DNA from: CAINVV01 sp038323575
GTDB lineage: Bacteria > Bacteroidota > Bacteroidia > Bacteroidales > Prolixibacteraceae
Reading direction: 5' to 3'
Length of the DNA: 48,986 bases
NCBI GenBank assembly: GCA_038323575.1
Contig: JBBQHB010000030.1
Span: 1 to 48,986 of the forward strand
Part shown: piece by piece, positions 8,350 to 16,674 of the stretch
Layout: the number at the start of each line of letters is the position of its first letter
How positions within the stretch are numbered: the first letter of the stretch is position 1
The notes under the pieces: generated by a model
What the model was told of the DNA's origin: nothing
The model's database searches: none
Seen by the model: only the letters and a program-made list of their open reading frames with translations
Program-made: the position numbers and the translations under genes

Positions 8350-9443
8350 AACAGCTGACAAGATATACGGCCTTTCTTTTTCTGCTGGCATTTATCTCCC
8401 TCCAGTCCAATGCCCAAAAAAGCAGTCTCGTGGTTTTAGGTGATTTGCACTATGACTTATTGGAAGATCACGACATGAACTGGCTCAGCACCAAACCCGA
8501 CGACCTGAGGCAAGTCACCAAAGAATACACCGTTTATACGGGAAAGAACTGGAACGATTTTACGGGCATTTTGAAACAAAAGGTTCAAAATATCACTCCT
8601 CCTGTGAAAGCGGTTATCCAATTGGGCGATTTGTCGGAAGGATTAGCAGGATCGGTAGAAAAGGCCAAACAAATGGCGGCTAATGTCATAAAAGCCGTTG
8701 AGGCAACCAATATTCCTGTGCCATGGATTATTGCCAAAGGAAATCATGATGTTACCGGACCCGGAGCAGTGGAGGCATTTCAGGAATTTTACGTACCCAT
8801 GATCCGGAAACAAACCAATAACCCTGAAATAAAAAATGCCAGTTATTCTTATACGTCAGGAGATGTGCAGATTACCTGTCTTGACCCTTGGGACAAAAAT
8901 ACCGATATGGTGGCATTCCTGGAAAAAGAACTTTCTGCCTCTTCAGCAAAATTCAAATTCGTTGCAATACATGAACCCGTTATCCCTGTTACAGAAAGGT
9001 GCTGGCATACGTTAAGAAAGAATCCGCCTCAACGCGAAAAACTGCTGGAAGTCATTGCCAAAAACAAAGCCATCGTGTTGTGCGGACATCTGCACCGCTA
9101 CTCGGTTGTAAGCAGGAATACACCCTACGGACCAATCGTTCAGGTTATGGTAATTAGTGTGATCAAAGACAGAAATTACCTGATCCCATCAAACGTAATC
9201 ACCAAATACGGACCTTCCTTAGCCGAAAACGTGCCCGAATGGCAGCCCGAAACCCTGGAAGACCGGAAAGCAATTCTGGCTGAAGAAGCAAAATATGTAA
9301 CGTTCTACCAACAGACTGATTTGCCGGGATATGCAGTCATTAAGACAGATGGTAAAAAAGGTACTGTTTTATTGGAATATTGGGCCGCTTTCGGAGATAA
9401 ACCGTATGACAGTATAGATCTGACAAAACTAATGATGCGGTGA
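8346..9443 (+). CDS. Exported calcineurin-like metallophosphoesterase
   Basis: Periplasmic phosphoesterase of 365 residues with signal peptide MKQLTRYTAFLFLLAFISL...NAQ. All signature metal-binding motifs are present in order: GDLHYD, GDLSEG, GNHDV, AIHEP and CGHLHR. It is translationally coupled to the exported Gfo/Idh/MocA protein, so the two may act on the same sugar-phosphate or nucleotide-sugar compound in the periplasm (inference). Confidence 0.92.
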   Translation: MKQLTRYTAFLFLLAFISLQSNAQKSSLVVLGDLHYDLLEDHDMNWLSTKPDDLRQVTKEYTVYTGKNWNDFTGILKQKVQNITPPVKAVIQLGDLSEGLAGSVEKAKQMAANVIKAVEATNIPVPWIIAKGNHDVTGPGAVEAFQEFYVPMIRKQTNNPEIKNASYSYTSGDVQITCLDPWDKNTDMVAFLEKELSASSAKFKFVAIHEPVIPVTERCWHTLRKNPPQREKLLEVIAKNKAIVLCGHLHRYSVVSRNTPYGPIVQVMVISVIKDRNYLIPSNVITKYGPSLAENVPEWQPETLEDRKAILAEEAKYVTFYQQTDLPGYAVIKTDGKKGTVLLEYWAAFGDKPYDSIDLTKLMMR

Positions 9444-9523
9444 GATTTACTGTTCTGCAACAATAAATTCCGGGAATGAAACCGATAACGACTTAAAATA
9501 TGATTTGATCATCAGAGGTAAGT

Positions 9524-10936
9524 TCACACTTTCTTCCAGAGATAATAGACGGGAACACCCGAAAACACGATGATCAGCCCGGGCCAGGTATAGGCAGGTT
9601 TGTAAACCAGCAGGATAACCTCAATTACGAGGCAAACGATAATATATATGGCAGGAATTACCGGATAACCAAAGCTTTTGTAGGGTCTTTCCGCATGGGG
9701 TTGTTTAATCCGGAGAACAAAAACAGCCATAATTGTCAGGACAAAGAATAAAATGGATGCCATCATGATGTAGTCAAGAAGCTGGCTGTAGGTTCCGGAT
9801 AGACATAAAATAATGCACCATACTGCCTGTACCCTGAGCCCCGCAGCCGGAACACCCCTGCTGTTCAGCTTTGCCGCATGTTTGAAAAAAAGTCCGTCTT
9901 TAGCCATTGCATAATAAACACGGGCTCCCGAAAGGATAATCCCGTTGTTGCAGCCAAAAGTCGAAACAACAACAATTGCTGCCATAATCAAAACTGCCCC
10001 GCTCCCCAGTATTTGCTGCATAGCGGCAGTCGCCACCCTGTCTTCAGAAGCGAACTGTATCCCCCTGGCCATTACATCTGTTCCTGCTGGTATTCCCTGT
10101 AGCGGCAAGATACAGATATAGACAAAGTTGATTAAAAGATAGAGGACCCCCACCCCCAGGGTACCGAGAAACAGGCTGAGCGGAATGCTTTTTTTTGGAT
10201 CCACCACCTCGTCTGAAGCAAAGGTTATGTTGTACCAGGCATCGGAGGAGAAGAGCGACCCGACCATGGCCATACCCACCGCAACCAAAAGTGCCCACCC
10301 TGCTATCGGGAGGTGACCACTACCGCTCCATGCCGACGTTTCCCACATATCAACCGGCCGATGACCTGAAAATGCCAGACCAACACCTATAAACAACAAT
10401 AAGATAAAGACTTTTGAAAGGGTGAAAATATTTTGGACACGTTTCCCCTGTTCCACTCCCCTGCTGTTGATCCAGGTCAGCAGAAGGATGGATGAGATGG
10501 CAAGTAATTGGGTTGTATTGAACTTTATGATACCAAATTCAAACAGTACATTTTTGTCGCTCACCCAAGGTATCAGGACTCCGAGGTATTTCCCGAAGGC
10601 CATGGCCACTGCCGCAATGGTTCCGCACTGAATCACCAGGAATAGCGTCCAGCCGTAAAGGAACCCGAAAAGCGGAGAATAAGCTTCCCTCAGGTAGACA
10701 TAGATGCCGCCTGCATGCGGCATCATTGCGGCAAGTTCGCCGTAGCTGAGGGCGGCAAAAACAGTCAAAATACCGGCAATTCCCCAGACAACCAACAACC
10801 ATCCGGGTGAACCAACCGTGCGGGCTATGTCGGCGCTCACGATAAATATCCCCGAACCAATCATTGAGCCCATCACCAAAGCGGTAGCGTCCAAAACATT
10901 AAGACTGCGGTGAAAGGCAGGATTAGATTTTGTCAT
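9524..10936 (-). CDS. APC-superfamily amino acid permease
   Basis: Inner-membrane transporter of 470 residues with about 12 membrane segments. GSMIGSGIFIVSADIARTVG near the N-terminus carries the GSGIF motif that binds the amino-acid carboxylate in APC transporters. YVYLREAYSPLFGFLYGW is also typical of the LAT/amino-acid antiporter branch. It lies about 200 nt downstream of the glycyl-radical activating enzyme on the same strand and may import that enzyme's substrate. The hairpin between them (11056-11092) may partly separate the transcripts. Confidence 0.93.
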   Translation of the reverse strand: MTKSNPAFHRSLNVLDATALVMGSMIGSGIFIVSADIARTVGSPGWLLVVWGIAGILTVFAALSYGELAAMMPHAGGIYVYLREAYSPLFGFLYGWTLFLVIQCGTIAAVAMAFGKYLGVLIPWVSDKNVLFEFGIIKFNTTQLLAISSILLLTWINSRGVEQGKRVQNIFTLSKVFILLLFIGVGLAFSGHRPVDMWETSAWSGSGHLPIAGWALLVAVGMAMVGSLFSSDAWYNITFASDEVVDPKKSIPLSLFLGTLGVGVLYLLINFVYICILPLQGIPAGTDVMARGIQFASEDRVATAAMQQILGSGAVLIMAAIVVVSTFGCNNGIILSGARVYYAMAKDGLFFKHAAKLNSRGVPAAGLRVQAVWCIILCLSGTYSQLLDYIMMASILFFVLTIMAVFVLRIKQPHAERPYKSFGYPVIPAIYIIVCLVIEVILLVYKPAYTWPGLIIVFSGVPVYYLWKKV

Positions 10937-11055
10937 TTTGTTGGTTTGTTAGTCTTTTAATCCGGCTTCCTAAAAATACAAAGATTTTCATGCAATCGTT
11001 GCGCAATTGACACAAAATTGCATATCTGTAACATTGGACAGATAATTTTATATCA

Positions 11056-11092
11056 CATCATTTCCACGGGATAAATTCCGTGGGAAATGATG
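11056..11092 (-). terminator. Hairpin after the glycyl-radical activase gene
   Basis: CATCATTTCCACGG (11056-11069) pairs with CCGTGGGAAATGATG (11078-11092), leaving one bulged base and an 8-nt loop. It lies about 40 nt past the activase stop and before the permease. The U-tract is weak, so it could be a processing or attenuation stem instead. Confidence 0.5.
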
Positions 11093-11132
11093 CATGAAAA
11101 CCAACCAAAATGCCGTCAGGCATGGCCGACAT

Positions 11133-12086
11133 TCAACCAATCGTCGCCTTGATCCCGTATTCCTGAAAGATTGCCACCGCATTTGTCAGGGCATCTTTGC
11201 CGGGTTCATCCAGCAACAGAAAATCATCCGGCCTGCCCAATTTCTGATATTTGGTCTGCGCAATTTTATGGTATGGCAGCAGGTTCACCTGTTTTTTCTC
11301 TCCGGATAATCCTGCAACAAAACGGGCTGTTTCCGCCATATTTTCAGTATCATCGTTTACCCCTCCAATCAACGGAATTCGGATGATGATATTTGCTCCG
11401 GCGTCTGCGAGCGTTTTCAGGTTTTCCAGGATCTTTTCATTGGGTACACCTGTCCATTTCCGGTGCCGCTCCGAATCCATCATTTTCAGGTCATACAAAA
11501 AAAGGTCGGTATGACGGGCAACTTCCAGCAGGATTTCTGTATTTGCGAGTCCTGCAGTATCTACTGCCGAGTGAATCCCTCGTCTTCTGCATTCATCAAG
11601 CAATCTTACCAGGAAACCGGCATGCATCAGGGGTTCCCCACCAGAAAACGTCACCCCTCCCCCCGATTGGTCAAAGAAAACCCGCTCTTTCTCAATTTCC
11701 GTCATAATTTCTTCAACCGAGAACAGTTTACCACTCATCTCAATGGCTGTTGTGGGACAGACTGCAACACATAGGCCTGTCAGATTGCAGATGGCGGAAT
11801 CCGTATCTATTCCTTCCGGCGTCAAAATGATCGCCTTTTCGGGGCATGCTGCCACACAGGTTCCGCATTGGATGCACTTTGACTGGGAATACATCCTTTC
11901 CTGACCAGCCGAAATACCTTCCGGATTGTGGCACCACGCGCAATTCAGGTTGCAGCCCTTCAGGAAAATCACAATCCTGATCCCTGGACCATCGTTGATC
12001 GCGTAGCGTTTTATGTCGAAGACCAGTGGCCCCAAACCTGACAGGTTTTGAAAACCTGTCAGGTTTGAAAAATCAGAACCCGTCAT
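11133..12086 (-). CDS. Glycyl-radical enzyme activating protein
   Basis: Radical-SAM enzyme that generates the glycyl radical on the enzyme encoded just upstream. From the ATG at 12084-12086 it has 317 residues. The radical-SAM cluster motif CxxxCxxC is CNLNCAWC (Cys45, 49, 52). Two ferredoxin-like clusters follow: the first is complete (CIQCGTCVAAC, Cys71-81), while the second reads CNLTGLCVAVC, with Thr103 where the second Cys is expected. SGGGVTFSGGEPLMH is the GGE motif. The start overlaps the glycyl radical enzyme by 14 nt; a TTG at 12101 is an alternative. Residues 8-18 are encoded by a 33-bp palindromic repeat lying ahead of the conserved domain start (GPLVFDIKRYAINDGPG). Confidence 0.93.
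   Translation of the reverse strand: MTGSDFSNLTGFQNLSGLGPLVFDIKRYAINDGPGIRIVIFLKGCNLNCAWCHNPEGISAGQERMYSQSKCIQCGTCVAACPEKAIILTPEGIDTDSAICNLTGLCVAVCPTTAIEMSGKLFSVEEIMTEIEKERVFFDQSGGGVTFSGGEPLMHAGFLVRLLDECRRRGIHSAVDTAGLANTEILLEVARHTDLFLYDLKMMDSERHRKWTGVPNEKILENLKTLADAGANIIIRIPLIGGVNDDTENMAETARFVAGLSGEKKQVNLLPYHKIAQTKYQKLGRPDDFLLLDEPGKDALTNAVAIFQEYGIKATIG
12034..12066. repeat. 33-bp palindromic repeat, copy 1 (inside a gene)
   Basis: AAACCTGACAGGTTT and AAACCTGTCAGGTTT are separated by three bases. Each 15-nt half is itself a palindrome around one base, and the two halves are reverse complements. A second copy with a different 3-nt centre is at 27135-27167. Here it is translated as NLTGFQNLSGL near the N-terminus of the activase. 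Confidence 0.9.
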
Positions 12087-14535
12087 TTTCTGTCCTTTCA
12101 ATCACCTCCTGCTGGAGATCGGCATTCATGTCGTTGAAATAGTCACTGTAACCTGCCATGCGCACCATCAGGTCCTTGTAATCCGACGGGCATGCCTGGG
12201 CAGCCAGCAAAGTAGCCGTATCCACAATATTGAACTGGACATGGTGTCCGCCTAACATAAAATAGCTTCGGATAAGATGTCCCAATTTGACTATATCCTC
12301 ATCCTTTTTCAGCATACTTGGCAGAAAACGCTGGTTCAGCAAAGTCCCGCCTGATTTTACATGGTCAAATTTCGTCATTGATTTCACCACTGCCGAAGGA
12401 CCGTGGGTATCTGCTCCGTGCGAAGGCGAAGTCCCGTCAGAAATTGATTTGCCTGCCAAACGGCCGTTGGGTGTTGCCCCCATCACTTTCCCGAAATAGA
12501 CGTGGCAGGTTGTAGAAAGCATATTCAGGTGGTATTTCCCGCCCTGCTTGATGTTTGGTTTCCCGTCGATAGCTTCCACCAGATCGTTGAATACCTGTAC
12601 TGCTATTGAATCAGCATAATCATTGTCATTCCCAAAGAAAGGAGTCCTGTTCATGATGGTCTGACGCAGCACTTCCTCCCCTTTAAAATTCATCAATACA
12701 GCCTTTAAGACCCGGTCCATCGGGTAGGTCCGGTCTTCAAACACGTGTTTCTTTAGCGCAACCAGACTGTCGGTGGTGGTTCCAAGTCCGCAGCACTGGA
12801 TGTAACTGGTGTTGTAACGAGGACCTCCGTCGTAATAGTCCTTCCCGCGGGCTATACAATCGTCAATAACTACTGAGAGGAAAGGCGCCGGAGCATATTT
12901 GGCAAACATCCTGTCAATGTAATTGCTTACGCGCATCTTTAAATCAACAAAATAATGGAGTTGTTTAAGGAAAGCGCCATAAAGTTCGCCGTAATTTTTA
13001 AAGTTATGCGGCTCGCCCGTCCCCAATCCGACGCATATTCCTGTAACCGGATTGATACCGTTGTTCAGCGTCACTTCCAGGATTTTCGGCACATTGAGGT
13101 ATCCGGTAAGCAAATAGGCTTCCTTACCGAAAGCGCCTACTTCAATACAACCGCTGCAGCCGCCCTCGCGCGCATCCTGAAGAGATTTTCCCTGGCGCAG
13201 CAATTCCGGCACATACACATCCGGATTAAAAACAGAAGGGTAGCCATGTCCCTGACGGATTACCCGGGTTGCAGCATGAAGAAATTTATCCGGCGTATTC
13301 CTGCTGATATGCACAGAACTTCCGGGCTGCAGGATGTGCAGCTCTTCTACCACTTCCAGCATGATGTAGGAAACTTCACTGGTTCCGTCGCTGCCGTCAC
13401 TTTTTATTCCGCCGATATTGATGTTGGTAAAGTCGTTGTAGGTTCCGCTTTCCCTCGCAGTAATACCCACTTTGGGCGGTGCGGGATGGTTGTTGACCTT
13501 GATCCAGAAACAGGAAATCAGCTCTTTGGCCTGATCCCTGGTGAGGGTCCCGTTTTTTATTTCCGAATTGTAAAACGGAGACAGATGCTGGTCGAAGTGC
13601 CCCGGATTCATGGCATCCCAACCATTTAGTTCGGTAATTATTCCAAGATGGACAAACCAGTACATCTGGATGGCTTCGCGGAGGTTTCGCGGTGCATGGG
13701 CAGGAACCCAACGGCACACCTCAGCAATCTTCAATAATTCAGTTTTACGCAAAGGATCCTTTTCGACGGCTGCCATTTTTTCGGCGAGCGCCGAATGGCG
13801 TTCGGCAAAAACAATCACCGCATCACAGGACAGCTCCATCGCAAACAATTCATCTGCCTTATCTGTTGCCTCCGGATCGTTAAGGAAATCGAGCGATGCA
13901 AGCTTTGATTCAATCTCCTGCCTGTAGTCAAGCATTCCTTTTGTGTAGATTTTCCCGTCCAGTGCGGTATGGCCCGGCGCGCGTTGTTCCATGAACTCGG
14001 TAAATATACCGGCTTCGTATGCCATTTGCCACTCTTTTGGAACATGACTGAAGATCCGTTCGCGCTGGGTTTTGCCCTCCCAGTAAGGAATTACCTCGCG
14101 GGCATAGGTGTCAATATCTTCCTGACTGATGGAATAACGCTGAAGTTCGCGGGTATTCAGAACGTTCAGGTCTTCGACACTGTGGCAGGTCAGTTCAGGA
14201 AAGGTGGGTACACATTTGGGGGCGGGACCCCGCTCTCCCACGATCAATTCACCATCGCCGATGTAGATGCTCTTTTTTTGGCAGTGATCCATAAAATTGG
14301 CCGCCCGCAAAACAGGGACGGACATCTTCCCGAAGTTTTCACGATAAAATGCAGTCTCGTGCAAGGCACGTTCGATGGAGAGGGATGGTTCCGTTTCAAC
14401 GCTCAGTTGGCGAAGCTTTTGGATGCGTTCGTTCATACCCGGACCAATCTTGCTTTTTTTGGATTGGTAGAAATTCCCTTCTGCAGCGGCAGGACGCTCT
14501 GGAATTTGGACATGTTGGGTGATCTTTTCAAACAT
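12073..14535 (-). CDS. HypD-like glycyl radical enzyme
   Basis: Anaerobic glycyl radical enzyme of the PFL superfamily. The thiyl-radical Cys and general base sit in GGCSGCIEVGAFGKEAY (Cys463, Glu465). The glycyl-radical loop is VRMAGYSDYF (Gly795), 25 residues from the end. The overall sequence closely follows trans-4-hydroxy-L-proline dehydratase (HypD) as I recall it, including FTEFMEQRAPGHT, TELNGWDAMNPGHFDQHL, APPKVGIT and GGTLLNQRF. HypD converts hydroxyproline to pyrroline-5-carboxylate. No proC is adjacent, so the substrate remains unproven. Met34 (14436) may be the true start; it would place Cys430/Gly762, close to Cys434/Gly765 of HypD. The activase overlaps its 3' end, and an amino-acid permease follows. 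Confidence 0.85.
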   Translation of the reverse strand: MFEKITQHVQIPERPAAAEGNFYQSKKSKIGPGMNERIQKLRQLSVETEPSLSIERALHETAFYRENFGKMSVPVLRAANFMDHCQKKSIYIGDGELIVGERGPAPKCVPTFPELTCHSVEDLNVLNTRELQRYSISQEDIDTYAREVIPYWEGKTQRERIFSHVPKEWQMAYEAGIFTEFMEQRAPGHTALDGKIYTKGMLDYRQEIESKLASLDFLNDPEATDKADELFAMELSCDAVIVFAERHSALAEKMAAVEKDPLRKTELLKIAEVCRWVPAHAPRNLREAIQMYWFVHLGIITELNGWDAMNPGHFDQHLSPFYNSEIKNGTLTRDQAKELISCFWIKVNNHPAPPKVGITARESGTYNDFTNINIGGIKSDGSDGTSEVSYIMLEVVEELHILQPGSSVHISRNTPDKFLHAATRVIRQGHGYPSVFNPDVYVPELLRQGKSLQDAREGGCSGCIEVGAFGKEAYLLTGYLNVPKILEVTLNNGINPVTGICVGLGTGEPHNFKNYGELYGAFLKQLHYFVDLKMRVSNYIDRMFAKYAPAPFLSVVIDDCIARGKDYYDGGPRYNTSYIQCCGLGTTTDSLVALKKHVFEDRTYPMDRVLKAVLMNFKGEEVLRQTIMNRTPFFGNDNDYADSIAVQVFNDLVEAIDGKPNIKQGGKYHLNMLSTTCHVYFGKVMGATPNGRLAGKSISDGTSPSHGADTHGPSAVVKSMTKFDHVKSGGTLLNQRFLPSMLKKDEDIVKLGHLIRSYFMLGGHHVQFNIVDTATLLAAQACPSDYKDLMVRMAGYSDYFNDMNADLQQEVIERTENDGF

Positions 14536-14983
14536 GTGAAGCAGATTTTGTGTTGTGTACCCTTCGAATAAATTGTGAATGGCAGGATCTTCTTTTTAAC
14601 CTCAAAGATCGTAAAGTTTTAGATGAGTAGAGGGGAAATCCAGACAGGAAAAAGTTTAACCGGATTAGGGAAACAGCTAATTGTAGAACATCAGGCAACT
14701 GAATAATCGCCGGTAGGTTTTAACAAGGGTCGATATGGAAACTGCTCTTTCCATGTTTAAATCGGAAATCCGTTTTTATAACTTCTCTGACAAAAATAAG
14801 AATTATTATGCCTGAAACACCATGATACAGTATTTTCTGAGTTCAGTTGCATTTTTTATACAGATGATTAACAATTATTCTCTTCAGAAATAATCTGTAT
14901 CTCTTCCTTTTCAACCTCTCCGTTCAGTATCCTGAAAGACTTTTTTATACGGTTTTGTTGCCGCCGGTGAAACAGGTGGAATT
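14536..14983. other. Intergenic region without a convincing gene
   Basis: Upstream of the glycyl radical enzyme and downstream of the LuxR-type regulator. It holds a small perfect hairpin, ATGGAAA-N6-TTTCCAT (14735-14754). I found no TAnnTTTG promoter and no convincing ORF. A short open frame near 14865-14990 on the minus strand has no start codon. Confidence 0.5.
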
Positions 14984-15649
14984 CTAAATATAATATTCAA
15001 TGTTATCGATCCATCCGGCTTTTATAGCGCTAATGATTAATTCTGAGACACTTGAAACTTCAATTTTTCTGAAGATGTTTTTTCGGTGGGTGCTTACCGT
15101 GTGGTGACTGATGTTTTTCCTGATTGCAATTTCTTTGGTTGAAAGTCCATTGGCTATCATTCTGACTATTTCGATCTCAGAGGCTGTCAGATTTCCGGAT
15201 TCTTTCATTGGCTGCTTTTTCTCACCCGGGTCAAGGTATAGATCGATTAGCTCTTCGGAATAGAATTTTTTACCTTTCAGCGTTGCCTGAATGGCAGAGA
15301 AAAGCTCTTCCCCGTCCATATTTTTATAGGCAATATTCTTAATCCCGGATTTTGTAAGGTTTAAAAAGTCAGATTTGCTGATAAAATTTGTGAGCACCAG
15401 TATTTTAATGTCCAGATAGTCTTCTCTGATCATCTTCAAATCATAAGGACCGGCAAAATCAATTGTTGCAGGGTCAGTAATCAATAATCCATCGCGTGTT
15501 TTCCTGAGCAATTGTAGCAGTTCATACTTTGTGCGAACAGTCCCTGACAGTACATACCGCTCATCGGCCTGAACCAGTGCTTTTACTGTCTCAACTACCA
15601 GGAATTGGGAATCGGCAATGATTACGTTGTCAATTTTTTTTAAACTCAT
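14984..15649 (-). CDS. LuxR/NarL-type response regulator
   Basis: DNA-binding regulator of 221 residues. Residues 1-130 are a receiver-like domain. The usual N-terminal acidic pair is reduced to a single Asp (IIADSQF), the candidate phospho-acceptor lies in LLITDPATI, and a Lys follows in AYKNMD. The C-terminal LuxR helix-turn-helix is clear: LTASEIEIVRMIANGLSTKE, then HHTVSTHRKNIFRKI. No sensor kinase is adjacent. The partly degraded phosphorylation pocket suggests phosphorylation-independent or altered signalling. Its target genes are unknown. Confidence 0.9.
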   Translation of the reverse strand: MSLKKIDNVIIADSQFLVVETVKALVQADERYVLSGTVRTKYELLQLLRKTRDGLLITDPATIDFAGPYDLKMIREDYLDIKILVLTNFISKSDFLNLTKSGIKNIAYKNMDGEELFSAIQATLKGKKFYSEELIDLYLDPGEKKQPMKESGNLTASEIEIVRMIANGLSTKEIAIRKNISHHTVSTHRKNIFRKIEVSSVSELIISAIKAGWIDNIEYYI

Positions 15650-15767
15650 CAGCTAAAATTTGGGATATGGAAACCTTACTCCTTCAGCAACTGATTAACT
15701 GAATGATTGAACTCAGTTTTAAATTCTTCATAACCGACTAAATTTGAACATAGGATGATGATAAGCC

Positions 15768-15817
15768 AAAACCCCGGGAAATAGAATTTTCAAAATTAAT
15801 CTATTTCCCGGGGTTTT
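15768..15817. terminator. Strong inverted repeat, likely terminator
   Basis: AAAACCCCGGGAAATAG (15768-15784) is perfectly complementary to CTATTTCCCGGGGTTTT (15801-15817), with a 16-nt loop. It lies downstream of the small exported-protein gene at 15964-16437 and upstream of the LuxR gene. The symmetric A/T flanks would allow termination on either strand. The rest of 15650-15963 shows no gene. Confidence 0.65.
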
Positions 15818-15963
15818 AATGTCAACCCGGCAGACCTTGCAACGCTGTCAAATCGGACCAAAGGCTGGTGGTAAGGGCACCATCTCTAAGGTAAGAAACT
15901 GCAGCACAAAAGAACTTATTTAAGGTATATTCAAGGTCTGTGGAATTTCATGTTAAATGAATT

Positions 15964-16437
15964 TTACAAAAATGCAAAAGTAACACCCATCCTGAAACTC
16001 TCAAATGTTCCTATTCCAGTATAAAAGCCAATATTCTTACTTAGTTTCATGAGACAAATAAACCCGGCATTGTAGTAATAAGTACTGTTGCCGGCGTGCA
16101 AAATATCACCGTGATAGGAACCTGAACGGTCCCCATCGGAAAAACCAATTCCCAAAACAGGTACAATTGATACGATGAAATTCAGAGGGAAAATAAAACC
16201 AACGTTTGCTACACCCAAATTCATTGCCCGGTTATTGTTGATCATATTGGTTGAAAAATCGAAATGCAGCCTGTTAACTGAAAGGGCGCAGTTAATCCCC
16301 ATTTCTGCGGATTTATCCATAATACCGCTGAAAGAAGTTGATCCTACGTTAAGGAGAATTGAGCTTCCGTCGTATGGCCTTGAAATACTGCTGAGGCTGA
16401 TCAGAACCAAAACCGCAAATAAGAGAATCCTTTTCAT
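15964..16437 (-). CDS. Small exported protein, probable outer-membrane beta-barrel
   Basis: A 157-residue protein of no family I recognise. It has a signal peptide (MKRILLFAVLVLISLSSIS). The mature part alternates hydrophobic and polar residues in short Gly- and aromatic-rich strands (VNRLHFDFSTNMI, NLGVANVGFIFPLNF, YYYNAGFICLMKL) and ends in a strand terminating with Phe-Leu (MGVTFAFL). That pattern suits a small eight-strand outer-membrane barrel. It is divergent from the second DUF5009 gene, with an inverted repeat between them. Confidence 0.7.
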   Translation of the reverse strand: MKRILLFAVLVLISLSSISRPYDGSSILLNVGSTSFSGIMDKSAEMGINCALSVNRLHFDFSTNMINNNRAMNLGVANVGFIFPLNFIVSIVPVLGIGFSDGDRSGSYHGDILHAGNSTYYYNAGFICLMKLSKNIGFYTGIGTFESFRMGVTFAFL

Positions 16438-16459
16438 GACATTTTGATTTTTCCTACAA

Positions 16460-16490
16460 ATGCTTGATCTTTTGTACTGGTATCAAGCAT
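16460..16490. repeat. Inverted repeat between divergent genes
   Basis: ATGCTTGAT (16460-16468) and ATCAAGCAT (16482-16490) are perfect complements, 13 nt apart, in the divergent region between the exported protein (-) and the DUF5009 gene (+). It could be an operator or a leader hairpin. Confidence 0.4.
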
Positions 16491-16674
16491 CTTTATGTAC
16501 AGGTAAAGATATATCCGGCATGTTTCAACGGAATTAAGATACTTGGCAAAACGATGTTCGGAAAATATGATTCCCTTGTAGTTAAAAGAGAAATAAAAAT
16601 CAAAAATGGCGATGAGGCTGGTATACGGTTTTGTTATATATTTATAAAAAGAAAAATTTAAATTGAAACGGACA

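Noticed and set aside
12955..14571. Plus-strand open frames of about 200 codons opposite the glycyl radical enzyme
   Set aside because: They are antisense to a well-conserved catalytic gene, and the peptides have no family features.
15818..15963. A structured RNA downstream of the small exported-protein gene
   Set aside because: Apart from the adjacent inverted repeat I could not find a consistent set of helices or a known RNA motif.
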